A DNA stretch of 35,446 nucleotides from Saprospiraceae bacterium (GTDB taxonomy: Bacteria; Bacteroidota; Bacteroidia; Chitinophagales; Saprospiraceae): positions 1 to 35,446 of the forward strand of contig JALHRR010000051.1 in NCBI GenBank assembly GCA_022841345.1, in the 5' to 3' direction. The position numbers were made by a program, and so were the translations under genes. Below are positions 15,687 to 24,377 of this stretch, piece after piece. Within the stretch, counting starts at the first letter, position 1. Each line of letters begins with the position of its first letter. The notes beneath the pieces are model-generated. The model was not told where the DNA came from and ran no database searches. It was given only the letters and a program-made list of their open reading frames with translations.

Positions 15687-16470
15687 CTATTCAACCCTTA
15701 ATTCATGTAGGTTTTCGGTAACCAATAAACGTGTTGTTTCACCCGGAACTTGATGATCATATACTCTCACATAGATTTTATAGATTCCTTTGGGCCAGTC
15801 TTTCGTTGAGTGGGAGTAAGAAGTCTTTATATTGATTTCACCTTGAAGGGATCCTGGAGTTATATTTGTACCACTTTTAGGAAATGTTCCATAATCGGGA
15901 TTCCATCTGTAAAAATCTGAACCTATATGCTCAATATAATTGTCAAAAAAGCCATGATGCAATTTTCCCTGAAAATGTACATGAGTAGTATAAAGTTCAC
16001 CCTGATTGACTTCTGTCTTATCTATACTTGATGTCAAATTTTGTTGAAGAGATGGAATAATGAAATTCACCAATTCTTCACAAATCACTTTAAAACTTTG
16101 TGTCTCCTTGCTTTCGATCTCATTTGACTTGTACTGAAAAGGACAATCAACTTGAGAATTGATAAATCCTTTCAGTTGATTAAAACAGTCTGTAGCAATT
16201 ATAGGAATTATCTCTTTTCCTTTTCCTATTGCATAACCGATTTCTTGGTTTACCCATTGATTACCTATTGAATTAGGAGTAATAATTGGCACTAAGATGT
16301 CGCACTCATTTAGACCTTTTTGGACTTTTTCAGAAAGTGTTATTAAAGGTTTTTTTTTCATCGGCTATGACTATATATTTTATTCCGCTACCGATCTTAT
16401 CAATTACTTTTTTTAACGAAACCATTTTTTTGGTGTCAGAATGAGAATAGGAAATAAATATGCTTCTCAT
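15687..16470 (-). pseudogene. TIR-domain protein, frameshifted in an A9 tract
   Basis: Read from the ATG at 16470 the protein starts MRSIFISYSHSDTKK, the box 1 of TIR domains. At a run of nine A on the coding strand (16350-16358) the frame is lost; removing one A joins IVIADEKKPLITLSEKVQKGL and gives a 261-residue protein. The TIR domain then continues with DILVPIITPNSIGNQWVNQEIGYA, in which W72-V-N-Q-E76 is the WxxxE of NAD-cleaving TIR domains with the catalytic Glu. The last 110 residues are a beta-rich domain I do not recognise. As it stands, a 224-residue product could start at 16361 without box 1. Bacterial TIR proteins are often anti-phage NADases (Thoeris and others); no partner is adjacent. 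The break may be real, slippage-regulated, or an assembly error. Confidence 0.8.
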
Positions 16471-16667
16471 TTATTATAGTTCAAGATGTCAAATAAACAA
16501 ATTGGTTGTATTTTTCATATAATTCAATCTTGCAATTATTATAATTTTTGATCTTCAAAGTTAATATTCATCTAAATACACCATGTATGCCAAACAGCAA
16601 CAAGTATACCAATTATATTATATTTCAAGTTAATTTTGATTGTATAATAATCATTACTAGAGACAAA

Positions 16668-16794
16668 GATTTCACTTCATCAGCACCACATCCGTCACAT
16701 ATTGTGTGCGAAGTCCATTGCCCCTATCCGTATATTGTACCACACAGGTGAACACGTCCGGATCCAAAACCTGCCCTTTAAATGTGCCATCCCA
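16668..16794. repeat. Right copy of the 127-bp direct repeat
   Basis: This is the native copy, forming the 3' end of the large T9SS gene. With the left copy at 15117-15243 it brackets a 1.4-kb segment carrying the RhuM remnant and the TIR gene. Geometry is that of an element inserted at the 3' end of a gene with restoration of the gene end, though no integrase remains. Confidence 0.88.
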
Positions 16795-19700
16795 GCCTGA
16801 TGTAAGATCAAAGGATTCAAATATCAGGGCGCCATATCTGTTGTAAATGCGCCAGTGAACATCTGAAATTCCGACGCTATAGATTTGCAATTGATCATTT
16901 CGCTCATCTCCATTGGGTGAGAAAGCATCCGGTACAAATAACCTGACAACATTTTTCACACAGATATTCAGAGAAAAGCTATCTCTGCAGCCGAGATCAT
17001 TGGAAATATATTGAGTGACGGTGTAATATCCGGTATCTCTGTATTCATGTGCCAAATAGCTATTCTGAATCATATCGAGTGGCAAAGAACCATCACCGAA
17101 ATCCATTTCTCCTATGGTATATCCCACGGCCAAATTGAGAATTTCAATATCATTATTCACAATATCAATGCAATCCTGATTAGGATTCAATGCGAAGTTG
17201 GCTTTTAAAGGTCCTGCTCCTGGTAAAATAATTTCTGCTCTCTGCCTGCAGCCGCTGGAGCGCTCCAGAACATCAACATTGTAAGCGCCGGGAAGTCCAT
17301 AAAGAGAGTCCCCCACAAAAACAGGATTGGTCAGCCAGGTCACTTCATAATTAGCCGGATTCAGGATAATGACTTTAGCAAAGGTAGAATCCCCATAACA
17401 TACTTCTTCGCCGTCTATTTGTTGAATATTAAATTCCGGATAAACAAATACCTGCATACTGTCAATCAAAGGATCAGAGCATTGATCTGAAATTTCTACA
17501 GTGTACCAGGTGCTTTGGTCAGGACTCACAATCTGACTATTTCCAAAACCCAATCCCTGATTCCAGATATAAGTCAGATTTCCCTTGCCACCCTGTGCCA
17601 GGGCTTCCACAACCGCCTGTTGTCCACTACAAATGGAATCAGAAACAAGAGCTATCTCCAATGCAATGGGCTCCAAAACTGTAATGAATTTACGATCAGA
17701 GGAAGCACATGCACCGGTACCTTTCGTATAATAGAGTTCATGTACTCCGGCACCAAGTAAGGAGGGATTTATTTCAGGAATGGCAGTGACTGAATTGATG
17801 AAAAAGTCACCGTCTACAGGGTTTATAACAAGTTGATACACTGTATCTTTTTGACAATATTGTTGTAAAATACCTGATATGGATACTTGTTCAAACATAA
17901 ATATCTCAACAGGTGCACTCGTAGGACAACCTGACGGAGCCCAATAGGTAATATTATAATTCCCCACATTCAGCAATTGAGGATCAAAAAGTCCAATATC
18001 TGTATCAAGAAAACCCGGACCTTCCCATGTACCACCGGAAGGTTGAGCACTCAGAATAACAGGGGCATTTCTATCACAAAAAGACAAATCAGGAATTACT
18101 GCAGGAGATTCTACAAAAACTTCAATTGAATCCACGCATCCCAGCCAGTCGTAATAAATCCAGTGGAATCCAGGCCCCGCGGCCTGCGGATTGAAAACCC
18201 ATTCATCGTTACTCCAGGAGACCGTGTTGCCACTGAAGTTCCCGCTTCCGGGATCCCATGAGATATGATCATCCAATTCTATATAAGTATCTGTGGGACA
18301 GAATGATGGCATCTCATCTGCTGATATCCTGGTCTCTCTTCTGTATAAAATAAAGTCATCATTACATCCCTCCAGGGATATAACATATGTAAAATCTCCA
18401 ACCCCTAATCCGCTTATATCAAATGTATTGGTTATCGGGTCAAATACCCCCGGCCCCGTCCAGTTTCCCGGATAAGGCAAAGTCAGTGTATTTTCACTTA
18501 GACAAACTGCTCTGTCATCCCCGGCCCAAAGGTCCAGGATAAAAATATCCATTGTTTGGCTGCAACCATTAATGGTATACGTGTAAGTATTGATTTGATT
18601 CAGATTGGCCCTCCATGCTTCCAGTCTGCCATTTCCTGCATTCACAATTCCGGGACCTGTCCATCTTCCTCCAAATGGCGTGGCTTCCAGATTTAAAGCG
18701 CGGGTAGAACAAACTGTGTCGATATCAGGCATGTCTATAGCGTCGTTAACAAAGACTCTCTTACGGTCTGTACACCCATTTGGTGCCGTGTAAATCAACA
18801 AAAAATTGCCTTGCATATCCGGTGTAAACAATCCACCAGGCGTAATTTGGGGTGCACCTGACCAAGTCCCACCACCCGGTGTAGCATTAAGGACCTGAAA
18901 CGCTGCCGAACCGGTACATGCCCCTTCATCTGCTCTGGCATCTATAGGCAACACATAAATTGTATCCCGCACGAAACATCCATTTGGTGCTACATATGTC
19001 ATTGTATCTGTTCTGAGGTTGTTTCCTCCCGCTAAACGCCAAAATTCATAAACACCTGTAGTCCTGTGATGATCCGGAATGGTATAAGAATAGAATTCTC
19101 CTCCCGGAAGATCCACCTGAAAAGTATGATTGCCCCGTGATGCACAAAAAGTATCTTGCAGGGGATTCAGTATCACCGGTATTTCTAAAGGAGTATAAGT
19201 AATTTGTGCTGTAGCTGTCTGCCCTCCCGGATTATCTGTCACTGTGACGGAAATCAATGTTGGACTTACTGAGCATATTTGAGTTTGAGCTGCATTTACA
19301 GGTGAATGTGACCATTGAAATGTCCTTCCCACAGGATTTCCATTCGAGACTACAGCTCTGACAGCCGTGCATTCACCCTCACATACAGGTCCATCCGGAA
19401 ATTCAATATACACACTCATAGGACAATTAGCCAGCTGAAACAAAACATTGGAACTCACAGGATGAACTCTCCCACATGCATCTTCAATATCCGCACTAAA
19501 AAGCAATCTGTAATTCCCCTGAACGGATGCCGGCGGATTGAAAGTCACTCTGAATTCCGTAGCCATTCCTGTCTGAGGATCACAATTCAATGGAGTCACA
19601 GTGCTGATAGCTCCTCCGCCGGGGCCTAAAAGCGTAAAGTTCCCCGGAATGATAATATCACATGGAACGGGCCGGTCAAATCTGAAAACCTGATCCATCA

Positions 19701-20175
19701 AAGGACAGACAGGTGTTCCAACAAGTGACATCATGGGGGTCGGTGGAGTTGTTATGTTTGTTGTCCAGTTGGCACTCCATCCAATCGCTGCAATATTATC
19801 ATCCGTTACAAATCTGAAAGTTATGCAGCCACTTGTAGCTATTAGCGTTGGAGCGGGTTGCAAAATTCCGGAAAGTGTAGCTATGACGGGAGAATTAATA
19901 TTTGGACCGTCATAAACTGTGAGAATATCATAACCTGCTTCTGAGGCGAAAAAATTGAAGACAACAATTATTTCATCTGCTCCATCTACACAAATGGTGA
20001 AAGTGTAATCTTCTTCATGAGCATACTGACCTTCTTCTTCACCCATATCACTATCTGTCAGAATGCCTTCACAGTCAGTTACTGATGCATTTTGCATAAC
20101 GTAAGTCACCTGAGCGCCTAAAATTGAGCCCAGGAAAACAAACATGCAAAGTAAAATGTATTTCATTTTGTTCAT
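16672..20175 (-). CDS. CUB/repeat/PKD surface protein with T9SS type B (CHU_C) sorting domain
   Basis: An 1167-residue secreted protein. After a signal peptide (1-21) a CUB-like domain occupies about 50-140 (DYTFTICVDG, SEAGYDILTVYDGPN, CITFRFVTDD). Two Ig-like regions follow. From 434 to 760 there are five diverged repeats of about 70 residues with the pattern GGxWxGPG, then F-x-P, then Y-x-x-x-x-GC, starting near 434, 501, 569, 643 and 713. A PKD-like domain (MDFGDGS, EYRDTGYYTVTQYI) lies at about 990-1075, and the last 91 residues are the gliding-motility-associated CHU_C domain (FVPDAFSPNGDERND to VTDVVLMK), the type B signal for T9SS export. It is the last gene of a six-gene operon, 7 bases after a lipoprotein gene. 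A large adhesin or scaffold is likely; its ligand is unknown. Confidence 0.92.
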   Translation of the reverse strand: MNKMKYILLCMFVFLGSILGAQVTYVMQNASVTDCEGILTDSDMGEEEGQYAHEEDYTFTICVDGADEIIVVFNFFASEAGYDILTVYDGPNINSPVIATLSGILQPAPTLIATSGCITFRFVTDDNIAAIGWSANWTTNITTPPTPMMSLVGTPVCPLMDQVFRFDRPVPCDIIIPGNFTLLGPGGGAISTVTPLNCDPQTGMATEFRVTFNPPASVQGNYRLLFSADIEDACGRVHPVSSNVLFQLANCPMSVYIEFPDGPVCEGECTAVRAVVSNGNPVGRTFQWSHSPVNAAQTQICSVSPTLISVTVTDNPGGQTATAQITYTPLEIPVILNPLQDTFCASRGNHTFQVDLPGGEFYSYTIPDHHRTTGVYEFWRLAGGNNLRTDTMTYVAPNGCFVRDTIYVLPIDARADEGACTGSAAFQVLNATPGGGTWSGAPQITPGGLFTPDMQGNFLLIYTAPNGCTDRKRVFVNDAIDMPDIDTVCSTRALNLEATPFGGRWTGPGIVNAGNGRLEAWRANLNQINTYTYTINGCSQTMDIFILDLWAGDDRAVCLSENTLTLPYPGNWTGPGVFDPITNTFDISGLGVGDFTYVISLEGCNDDFILYRRETRISADEMPSFCPTDTYIELDDHISWDPGSGNFSGNTVSWSNDEWVFNPQAAGPGFHWIYYDWLGCVDSIEVFVESPAVIPDLSFCDRNAPVILSAQPSGGTWEGPGFLDTDIGLFDPQLLNVGNYNITYWAPSGCPTSAPVEIFMFEQVSISGILQQYCQKDTVYQLVINPVDGDFFINSVTAIPEINPSLLGAGVHELYYTKGTGACASSDRKFITVLEPIALEIALVSDSICSGQQAVVEALAQGGKGNLTYIWNQGLGFGNSQIVSPDQSTWYTVEISDQCSDPLIDSMQVFVYPEFNIQQIDGEEVCYGDSTFAKVIILNPANYEVTWLTNPVFVGDSLYGLPGAYNVDVLERSSGCRQRAEIILPGAGPLKANFALNPNQDCIDIVNNDIEILNLAVGYTIGEMDFGDGSLPLDMIQNSYLAHEYRDTGYYTVTQYISNDLGCRDSFSLNICVKNVVRLFVPDAFSPNGDERNDQLQIYSVGISDVHWRIYNRYGALIFESFDLTSGWDGTFKGQVLDPDVFTCVVQYTDRGNGLRTQYVTDVVLMK

Positions 20176-20182
20176 TTATGCA

Positions 20183-20665
20183 TTAATCTCTGACAATCCA
20201 GACTCTTGGCGTTTCTAATGTGTCACTGACATTGCCTGCTCTGTCTCTTAGATACACAAAAAACCTGGTTGACTCCTGATCAGCTGATCCAAATAAAAAT
20301 AAACTTGGAAATTCAACATGTAAGGTTCCCTGTATAGGAACAGAGCTGCCTTCAGGAGCTATGGTACCTACATAAAATCCATCAAACTTGGTCAATCTGG
20401 AATCCCTTATAAAAATTGAATTCATGTCCGGATCTGCAAATCCAATATCTCCGTCACCGTCTTCATAATTGATAGAAATAGTGAGGACATCCTCATACTC
20501 ACGAATGGTGTCATGAGAAATTCCCTTCAGGCTTATTTTCGGAGTTTTTGGAAATGTCGGACCATCCTGCTTATTGCAGGCCCAAAAACTCAAACAAAAT
20601 AATATGAAAGCCCCACTAATCCACCACTGAGATGGACATGTAGGTCTTAAGGTAAAAAATGCCAT
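20183..20665 (-). CDS. Small lipoprotein of the phosphatase/T9SS operon
   Basis: A 160-residue protein. Its N-terminus has a hydrophobic stretch ending in LSFWAC, a plausible though not ideal lipobox, so it is likely anchored in a membrane by Cys30. The mature part contains a calcium-loop-like NYEDGDGDIGFADPD and ends in VYLRDRAGNVSDTLETPRV, which suggests a single Ig-like beta-sandwich domain. The first 50 bases overlap the end of the preceding cytochrome-like gene in another frame; I see no later in-frame start that keeps the lipobox. I do not recognise the family beyond Bacteroidota lipoproteins. Confidence 0.78.
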   Translation of the reverse strand: MAFFTLRPTCPSQWWISGAFILFCLSFWACNKQDGPTFPKTPKISLKGISHDTIREYEDVLTISINYEDGDGDIGFADPDMNSIFIRDSRLTKFDGFYVGTIAPEGSSVPIQGTLHVEFPSLFLFGSADQESTRFFVYLRDRAGNVSDTLETPRVWIVRD

Positions 20666-21557
20666 ATTCGTTAGGTATTTCTATAACTGGATTAGCACCT
20701 TCACTGACATAAGTTCTGAAAAACAATTTGTCTTTATTACTCAGCAATGAAGCGGGATCAATGGTGACTTTGTGTGTATATCTGACTTGTGAACCATGAT
20801 AGCCAAGATAATTGAATGGAGTACTCAGTTTTTCAAGATTAAACTCCAGTGTGGATGGAAATTCATTGATTTCTGTAGCAAATGTTATTTTGTTATGTCC
20901 GAATTGCATTGGATCGGCCGTATCATGGGTAAATGCAAAAAACAACTCAACTTCAGAATCAGTATTCTGTAATATGATGGGGCCATTTGCATTTGTTCGG
21001 GTAAGCCAGTTTCCTCCCTGAGAAGCCGCAGCTCCGGCGATTCTGGGTGCTATGAAATTACTACCCGGGCTGGCTCCACTTATATCCCTTGCTCCATTCT
21101 GAATCCAGGTGCGAATGCGGTTGATATAATCATCTTTCTTAGTGCTCCAGTCCGAATCAGGTTCAATTGCAAACGGCATTAATGGAGTAATGGTCCCATT
21201 CAGTCTGGCCATGATTACAGATTGATTGGGCTGTCCCGGTGTCACTCGGAAAGGATAATTTCCGTCATTTTTAATGGGAATTCTATTAACAAGCGTATTG
21301 TAACTACTTTCCAGTGTTCTGAAATCCGGCTCAAAAGTTCCGTCATGACAGCCCACATTGGAGCATGTGGGTTTGAATATATTGACATAGAGATCGGCAA
21401 TTGTATTGGGCTCAGGATTCAGCAAATCAAAACGCACTGTATCCTGCGGGTCCCGTACATCATCGAATGGATTATCTACCGGTTCCTGTTTGCAGGATTG
21501 AACCAGTACAAAACTTCCCAGGATTACCAATATATATTGAAAGTAGATTCTGCGCAT
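20616..21557 (-). CDS. Cytochrome-like lipoprotein with a C-X4-C-H motif
   Basis: A 313-residue lipoprotein (lipobox LVQSC, Cys22). The segment ADLYVNIFKPTCSNVGCHDGTFEPDFRTLESSYNTLVN resembles the PSCyt1 (planctomycete c-type cytochrome) domain, in which a cysteine pair and His bind haem. Here the motif is C-S-N-V-G-C-H, with four residues between the cysteines where standard c-type cytochromes have two, so haem attachment is uncertain; the motif may be a disulfide in a haem-less derivative. PFRVTPGQPNQSVIMARLNG and a WIQNGA ending follow, typical of this domain (with a distal PLMPFAIEPDSDW). The rest is a beta-rich C-terminal domain. It lies 12 bases after the Tat-exported phosphatase-fold gene in a tight operon. 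Confidence 0.8.
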   Translation of the reverse strand: MRRIYFQYILVILGSFVLVQSCKQEPVDNPFDDVRDPQDTVRFDLLNPEPNTIADLYVNIFKPTCSNVGCHDGTFEPDFRTLESSYNTLVNRIPIKNDGNYPFRVTPGQPNQSVIMARLNGTITPLMPFAIEPDSDWSTKKDDYINRIRTWIQNGARDISGASPGSNFIAPRIAGAAASQGGNWLTRTNANGPIILQNTDSEVELFFAFTHDTADPMQFGHNKITFATEINEFPSTLEFNLEKLSTPFNYLGYHGSQVRYTHKVTIDPASLLSNKDKLFFRTYVSEGANPVIEIPNEYGIFYLKTYMSISVVD

Positions 21558-21569
21558 ATTTAGGGGTCT

Positions 21570-22925
21570 TTATATTCTGTCAAATAAAGACATGGCGGCA
21601 GGATCCAACAGGCCTTTATCCATTACCTGCTGTTTGATTCCAAAGATATCTGCAATCGTAGGAACGATATCCGAAGCATCTCCGACAGGATTGGCTTCAC
21701 TACCTACTCTCAAATTCCCTTGTACTCCCGGTCCTACCACCAAAGAGAAGATTCTTCTGGTATTTAAATTCCCTGTGGAATGATCAAAAGCATACCACAT
21801 ATTCAGATCCTGAATTGGATTAGGAGCAAGATCCCTTCCATGCTCAGGCATTACGATCATGATCGTGTTATTTTGCATCTCAGGTATTCTCTGAATTTCT
21901 CTCCATAAAAATCCAACTCCGTGATCCGCTCTGTGTACATTTTTCAAATATGCTGTGAAATTAGCATGGCAGACATCTATATCAGAAAGATCCAAAACCA
22001 GCATCTTAGGCTTAAACCACTGTAACACCTCAACAGCATATCCTATAGCTTTCAAATCCCTATTGTCATTAACAGGGGGCAGGATCAGATTATTAGCTTT
22101 TACTTTTTCAAAAGTGCTTCTGACAAATTCTCTGATCTGATATGCTTCTTCTTCAGTATTATATAAATGCGGAATTTCAAGTCCTTCCGTGCTGAAATTT
22201 TGATTTAAAAATCCCCGAATCTCACGAATGATCTCCCACTCCGTTTCAGGGTGATAATTTTTGAAATCCATAAAATGCTTCATGCCCGGTGCGCCGAAGG
22301 TTGTCAAAGGGGCAAGGAAATTTCCTCCATACCTGCGTCCGTAATCCGCATGTTCTGAATAATTGAGCAAAGGACGTGAGCCTCCGATATCTACACCAAC
22401 AAACCAGGTGTCAGTAGCTTTGAACCCTGCATGTCTTCTCAAGTATTCGAAAATTGTTGGAGAGGCAGGTCTTGCACGCAGACTTTGAGACAGCTCATAA
22501 TTTCCGGATACACCCGTACTCAGTCCATTATAGTGGCCCGCACCACCTTTAGAAAATCTCACTTCAGGGAATAAAGTGCCTTGTTCTGCAAGTGGGGTCT
22601 GGAGTATCCTGTCAATGGGTATTGCTCCTATGATATTATTCTGAATGTCATCCCTTCCATACGCAATTTTGTCAGCAGGAGGTGCTCCGCTGAGCATATT
22701 ATACATGATATTTCCTTCCACATTTTCATTCTGACTGCCGGCAAGGTATTGCTGCAGTACAGATTCCTGCTGCCTTACTCCACCTGCAAAAAGCACAAAC
22801 ACAACATGTTCCGCCATGGGTGCTGTAGTGGACAAACTCATAAGGCCAGAAGGCATAATGTAAGGACTGGCTAATGTCCCACCGATCACAGTTCCCGCTT
22901 GTTTGATAAATTTCCTTCTGTTCAT
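21570..22925 (-). CDS. Tat-exported alkaline-phosphatase-fold protein (DUF1501/sulfatase-like)
   Basis: A 451-residue protein starting MNRRKFIKQAG, a twin-arginine export signal of the kind common on DUF1501 and phosphatase-fold proteins. It belongs to the alkaline phosphatase superfamily: EHVVFVLFAGGVRQQESVLQQYL is the first metal-site strand, with Gly replacing the usual Asp there. Later motifs are GHYNGLSTGVSGNYE, LVLDLSDIDVCHANFTAYL, KNVHRADHGVGFLWREI and IVMPEHGRD, and the C-terminal SDIVPTIADIFGI is typical. The second metal pair (Asp/His and His of PEHGRD) is present, but the nucleophile is not obvious, so hydrolytic activity is uncertain. It probably acts outside the cytoplasm, beside lipoproteins that share its operon. 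Confidence 0.83.
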   Translation of the reverse strand: MNRRKFIKQAGTVIGGTLASPYIMPSGLMSLSTTAPMAEHVVFVLFAGGVRQQESVLQQYLAGSQNENVEGNIMYNMLSGAPPADKIAYGRDDIQNNIIGAIPIDRILQTPLAEQGTLFPEVRFSKGGAGHYNGLSTGVSGNYELSQSLRARPASPTIFEYLRRHAGFKATDTWFVGVDIGGSRPLLNYSEHADYGRRYGGNFLAPLTTFGAPGMKHFMDFKNYHPETEWEIIREIRGFLNQNFSTEGLEIPHLYNTEEEAYQIREFVRSTFEKVKANNLILPPVNDNRDLKAIGYAVEVLQWFKPKMLVLDLSDIDVCHANFTAYLKNVHRADHGVGFLWREIQRIPEMQNNTIMIVMPEHGRDLAPNPIQDLNMWYAFDHSTGNLNTRRIFSLVVGPGVQGNLRVGSEANPVGDASDIVPTIADIFGIKQQVMDKGLLDPAAMSLFDRI

Positions 22926-22940
22926 ATCCCTGTGAGTTGA

Positions 22941-23444
22941 TTAATAATGAAAATGCTCATTGCTGGTAGCAAATGAAAAATATATGAGCTCAGGAGTAAC
23001 ATTGGGTCTGCTGGTAATATAATTCAACATCCAGGCTAATTCTGCTTCAGTGGGTTGTCTGATCAAAAAACGTGTATAAGTATTCCGCACAAATGTCTCA
23101 GGATCGGCACGCATTTCTTCATTTGTTGGCAATACCAAAGTCGGATCATTCATGTATTTGCTGACCAAAATATCGTAAGCAATCTGCTTATCACCAATCG
23201 ACTCGATAGCTTTCTGTGCTGAGAGCATATCGTTTGGTCCGATTGCTCTTTGGAAGAGATTGGTATAAAGTACAGAAATATACTGTGCCGAGGTTTTGGG
23301 TTTATTTTTCTCTGAATTAATGGGTAATATCGTCAGATCATCAATCCCGAATACCGTAACATCCCGTCTGCAGGAAACTATGCTCAAGCTTCCTGCCAGT
23401 AGAATTATAATGGCAAAATATTTACCTGAAATTTGCATATTCAT
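22941..23444 (-). CDS. Lipoprotein with two DUF1549/DUF4214-like motifs
   Basis: A 167-residue lipoprotein with lipobox LSIVSC (Cys25). Two segments match a motif of the form aromatic-hydrophobic-x2-hydrophobic-Y, then R-x-P-T-x2-E-L: QYISVLYTNLFQRAIGPND (54-72) and TFVRNTYTRFLIRQPTEAEL (117-136). The protein ends FSFATSNEHFHY, a short variant of the S-x-E-Y-x closing seen in DUF4214-like repeats. The same motif occurs three times in the next protein upstream, suggesting that the two are halves of one system. It overlaps that gene by 23 bases and precedes the phosphatase-fold gene by 15. In planctomycetes comparable motifs belong to DUF1549 proteins. Function unknown. Confidence 0.8.
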   Translation of the reverse strand: MNMQISGKYFAIIILLAGSLSIVSCRRDVTVFGIDDLTILPINSEKNKPKTSAQYISVLYTNLFQRAIGPNDMLSAQKAIESIGDKQIAYDILVSKYMNDPTLVLPTNEEMRADPETFVRNTYTRFLIRQPTEAELAWMLNYITSRPNVTPELIYFSFATSNEHFHY

Positions 23445-24354
23445 CAGTTACCAGAATTTGTGTGATGATGAAATTAATATCTCTAGTCTCTATATACTCA
23501 GGAAGAAAAGTGATGACTTCCTGAGGAGTGGGTGGTCGTTTCAAAAACACCTGAAAAGCCCAGATAATCATTCCTTCAGCCAAAGCTGAAGAGCTGATTA
23601 AGTGATCAATAAAATCCGCTTTGCTGGATCCCATTTTGCCAAATACCATACCCGGTGTATTATTTTCCACCATAGCAAAAGCAACACTTAGTTCCTGATC
23701 AGTCGGTAATCTCCATAATAACTCGTCATAAACTGCGCGTACAAAATTGAATGTATTCATGTTGATCCGATCGTAAATACCATTGTCAACGATCGTTGTG
23801 AATATCTCGTGATACTTCATGATTCCGTCATACAATGCATGTCTGCTATTCAATACAACTTCATATCTGTAGATTTCTGCCTTCTTTTTATAAAATGCAT
23901 CCCAGTTCATCAATAGTGAATCCTGTAACGCACCGAATGCAAGAATTCCCATGAATTGCTCTATTTCTTCGTCAGCCACTCCTTCCAGAGATCTGACTTT
24001 GGCGAGGGTATATAAATTCAATACATATGCGGCCTTATAGGATTCTTCAAATTCCCTGTAAGTAGTATCGGTCATTAACTTAGTGATGATGGATTCGCGG
24101 GTTTCACGACTCAGGGCATTATCCTGAAGATAAGCAACTTCTACTGCCAGTTCTGTTTTAAGCGGTTCACGGCCAATGATGTCAATGTAAATTCGGTTGA
24201 CATAATTTTCGATCTTGATGCGGGAGATGTTGAAGGTGGAAACCGGCTCGTTGTCCGGGTCGATAATGATATTTTCCTTGGTACAACTAAGGATAAAGCA
24301 TAAAAATATGAGCCCCGAAAGGTGAAACGAACTTATGTATCTGCGCTTCTGCAT
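23422..24354 (-). CDS. Lipoprotein with three DUF1549/DUF4214-like motifs
   Basis: A 310-residue lipoprotein, first gene of the six-gene operon; lipobox FILSC (Cys24). Three copies of a helical motif are visible: ENYVNRIYIDIIGREPLKTEL (49-69), NFVRAVYDELLWRLPTDQEL (203-222) and MIIWAFQVFLKRPPTPQEV (262-280). It ends with ILVTDEYANFR, like the S/T-x-E-Y close of DUF4214 and DUF1549 proteins. The middle 85-200 is helical. I infer a solenoid-like protein that partners the next gene, which has two more copies. No enzyme motif is present. Confidence 0.8.
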   Translation of the reverse strand: MQKRRYISSFHLSGLIFLCFILSCTKENIIIDPDNEPVSTFNISRIKIENYVNRIYIDIIGREPLKTELAVEVAYLQDNALSRETRESIITKLMTDTTYREFEESYKAAYVLNLYTLAKVRSLEGVADEEIEQFMGILAFGALQDSLLMNWDAFYKKKAEIYRYEVVLNSRHALYDGIMKYHEIFTTIVDNGIYDRINMNTFNFVRAVYDELLWRLPTDQELSVAFAMVENNTPGMVFGKMGSSKADFIDHLISSSALAEGMIIWAFQVFLKRPPTPQEVITFLPEYIETRDINFIITQILVTDEYANFR

Positions 24355-24377
24355 TAATTAATATGGCTGCTATTTTA

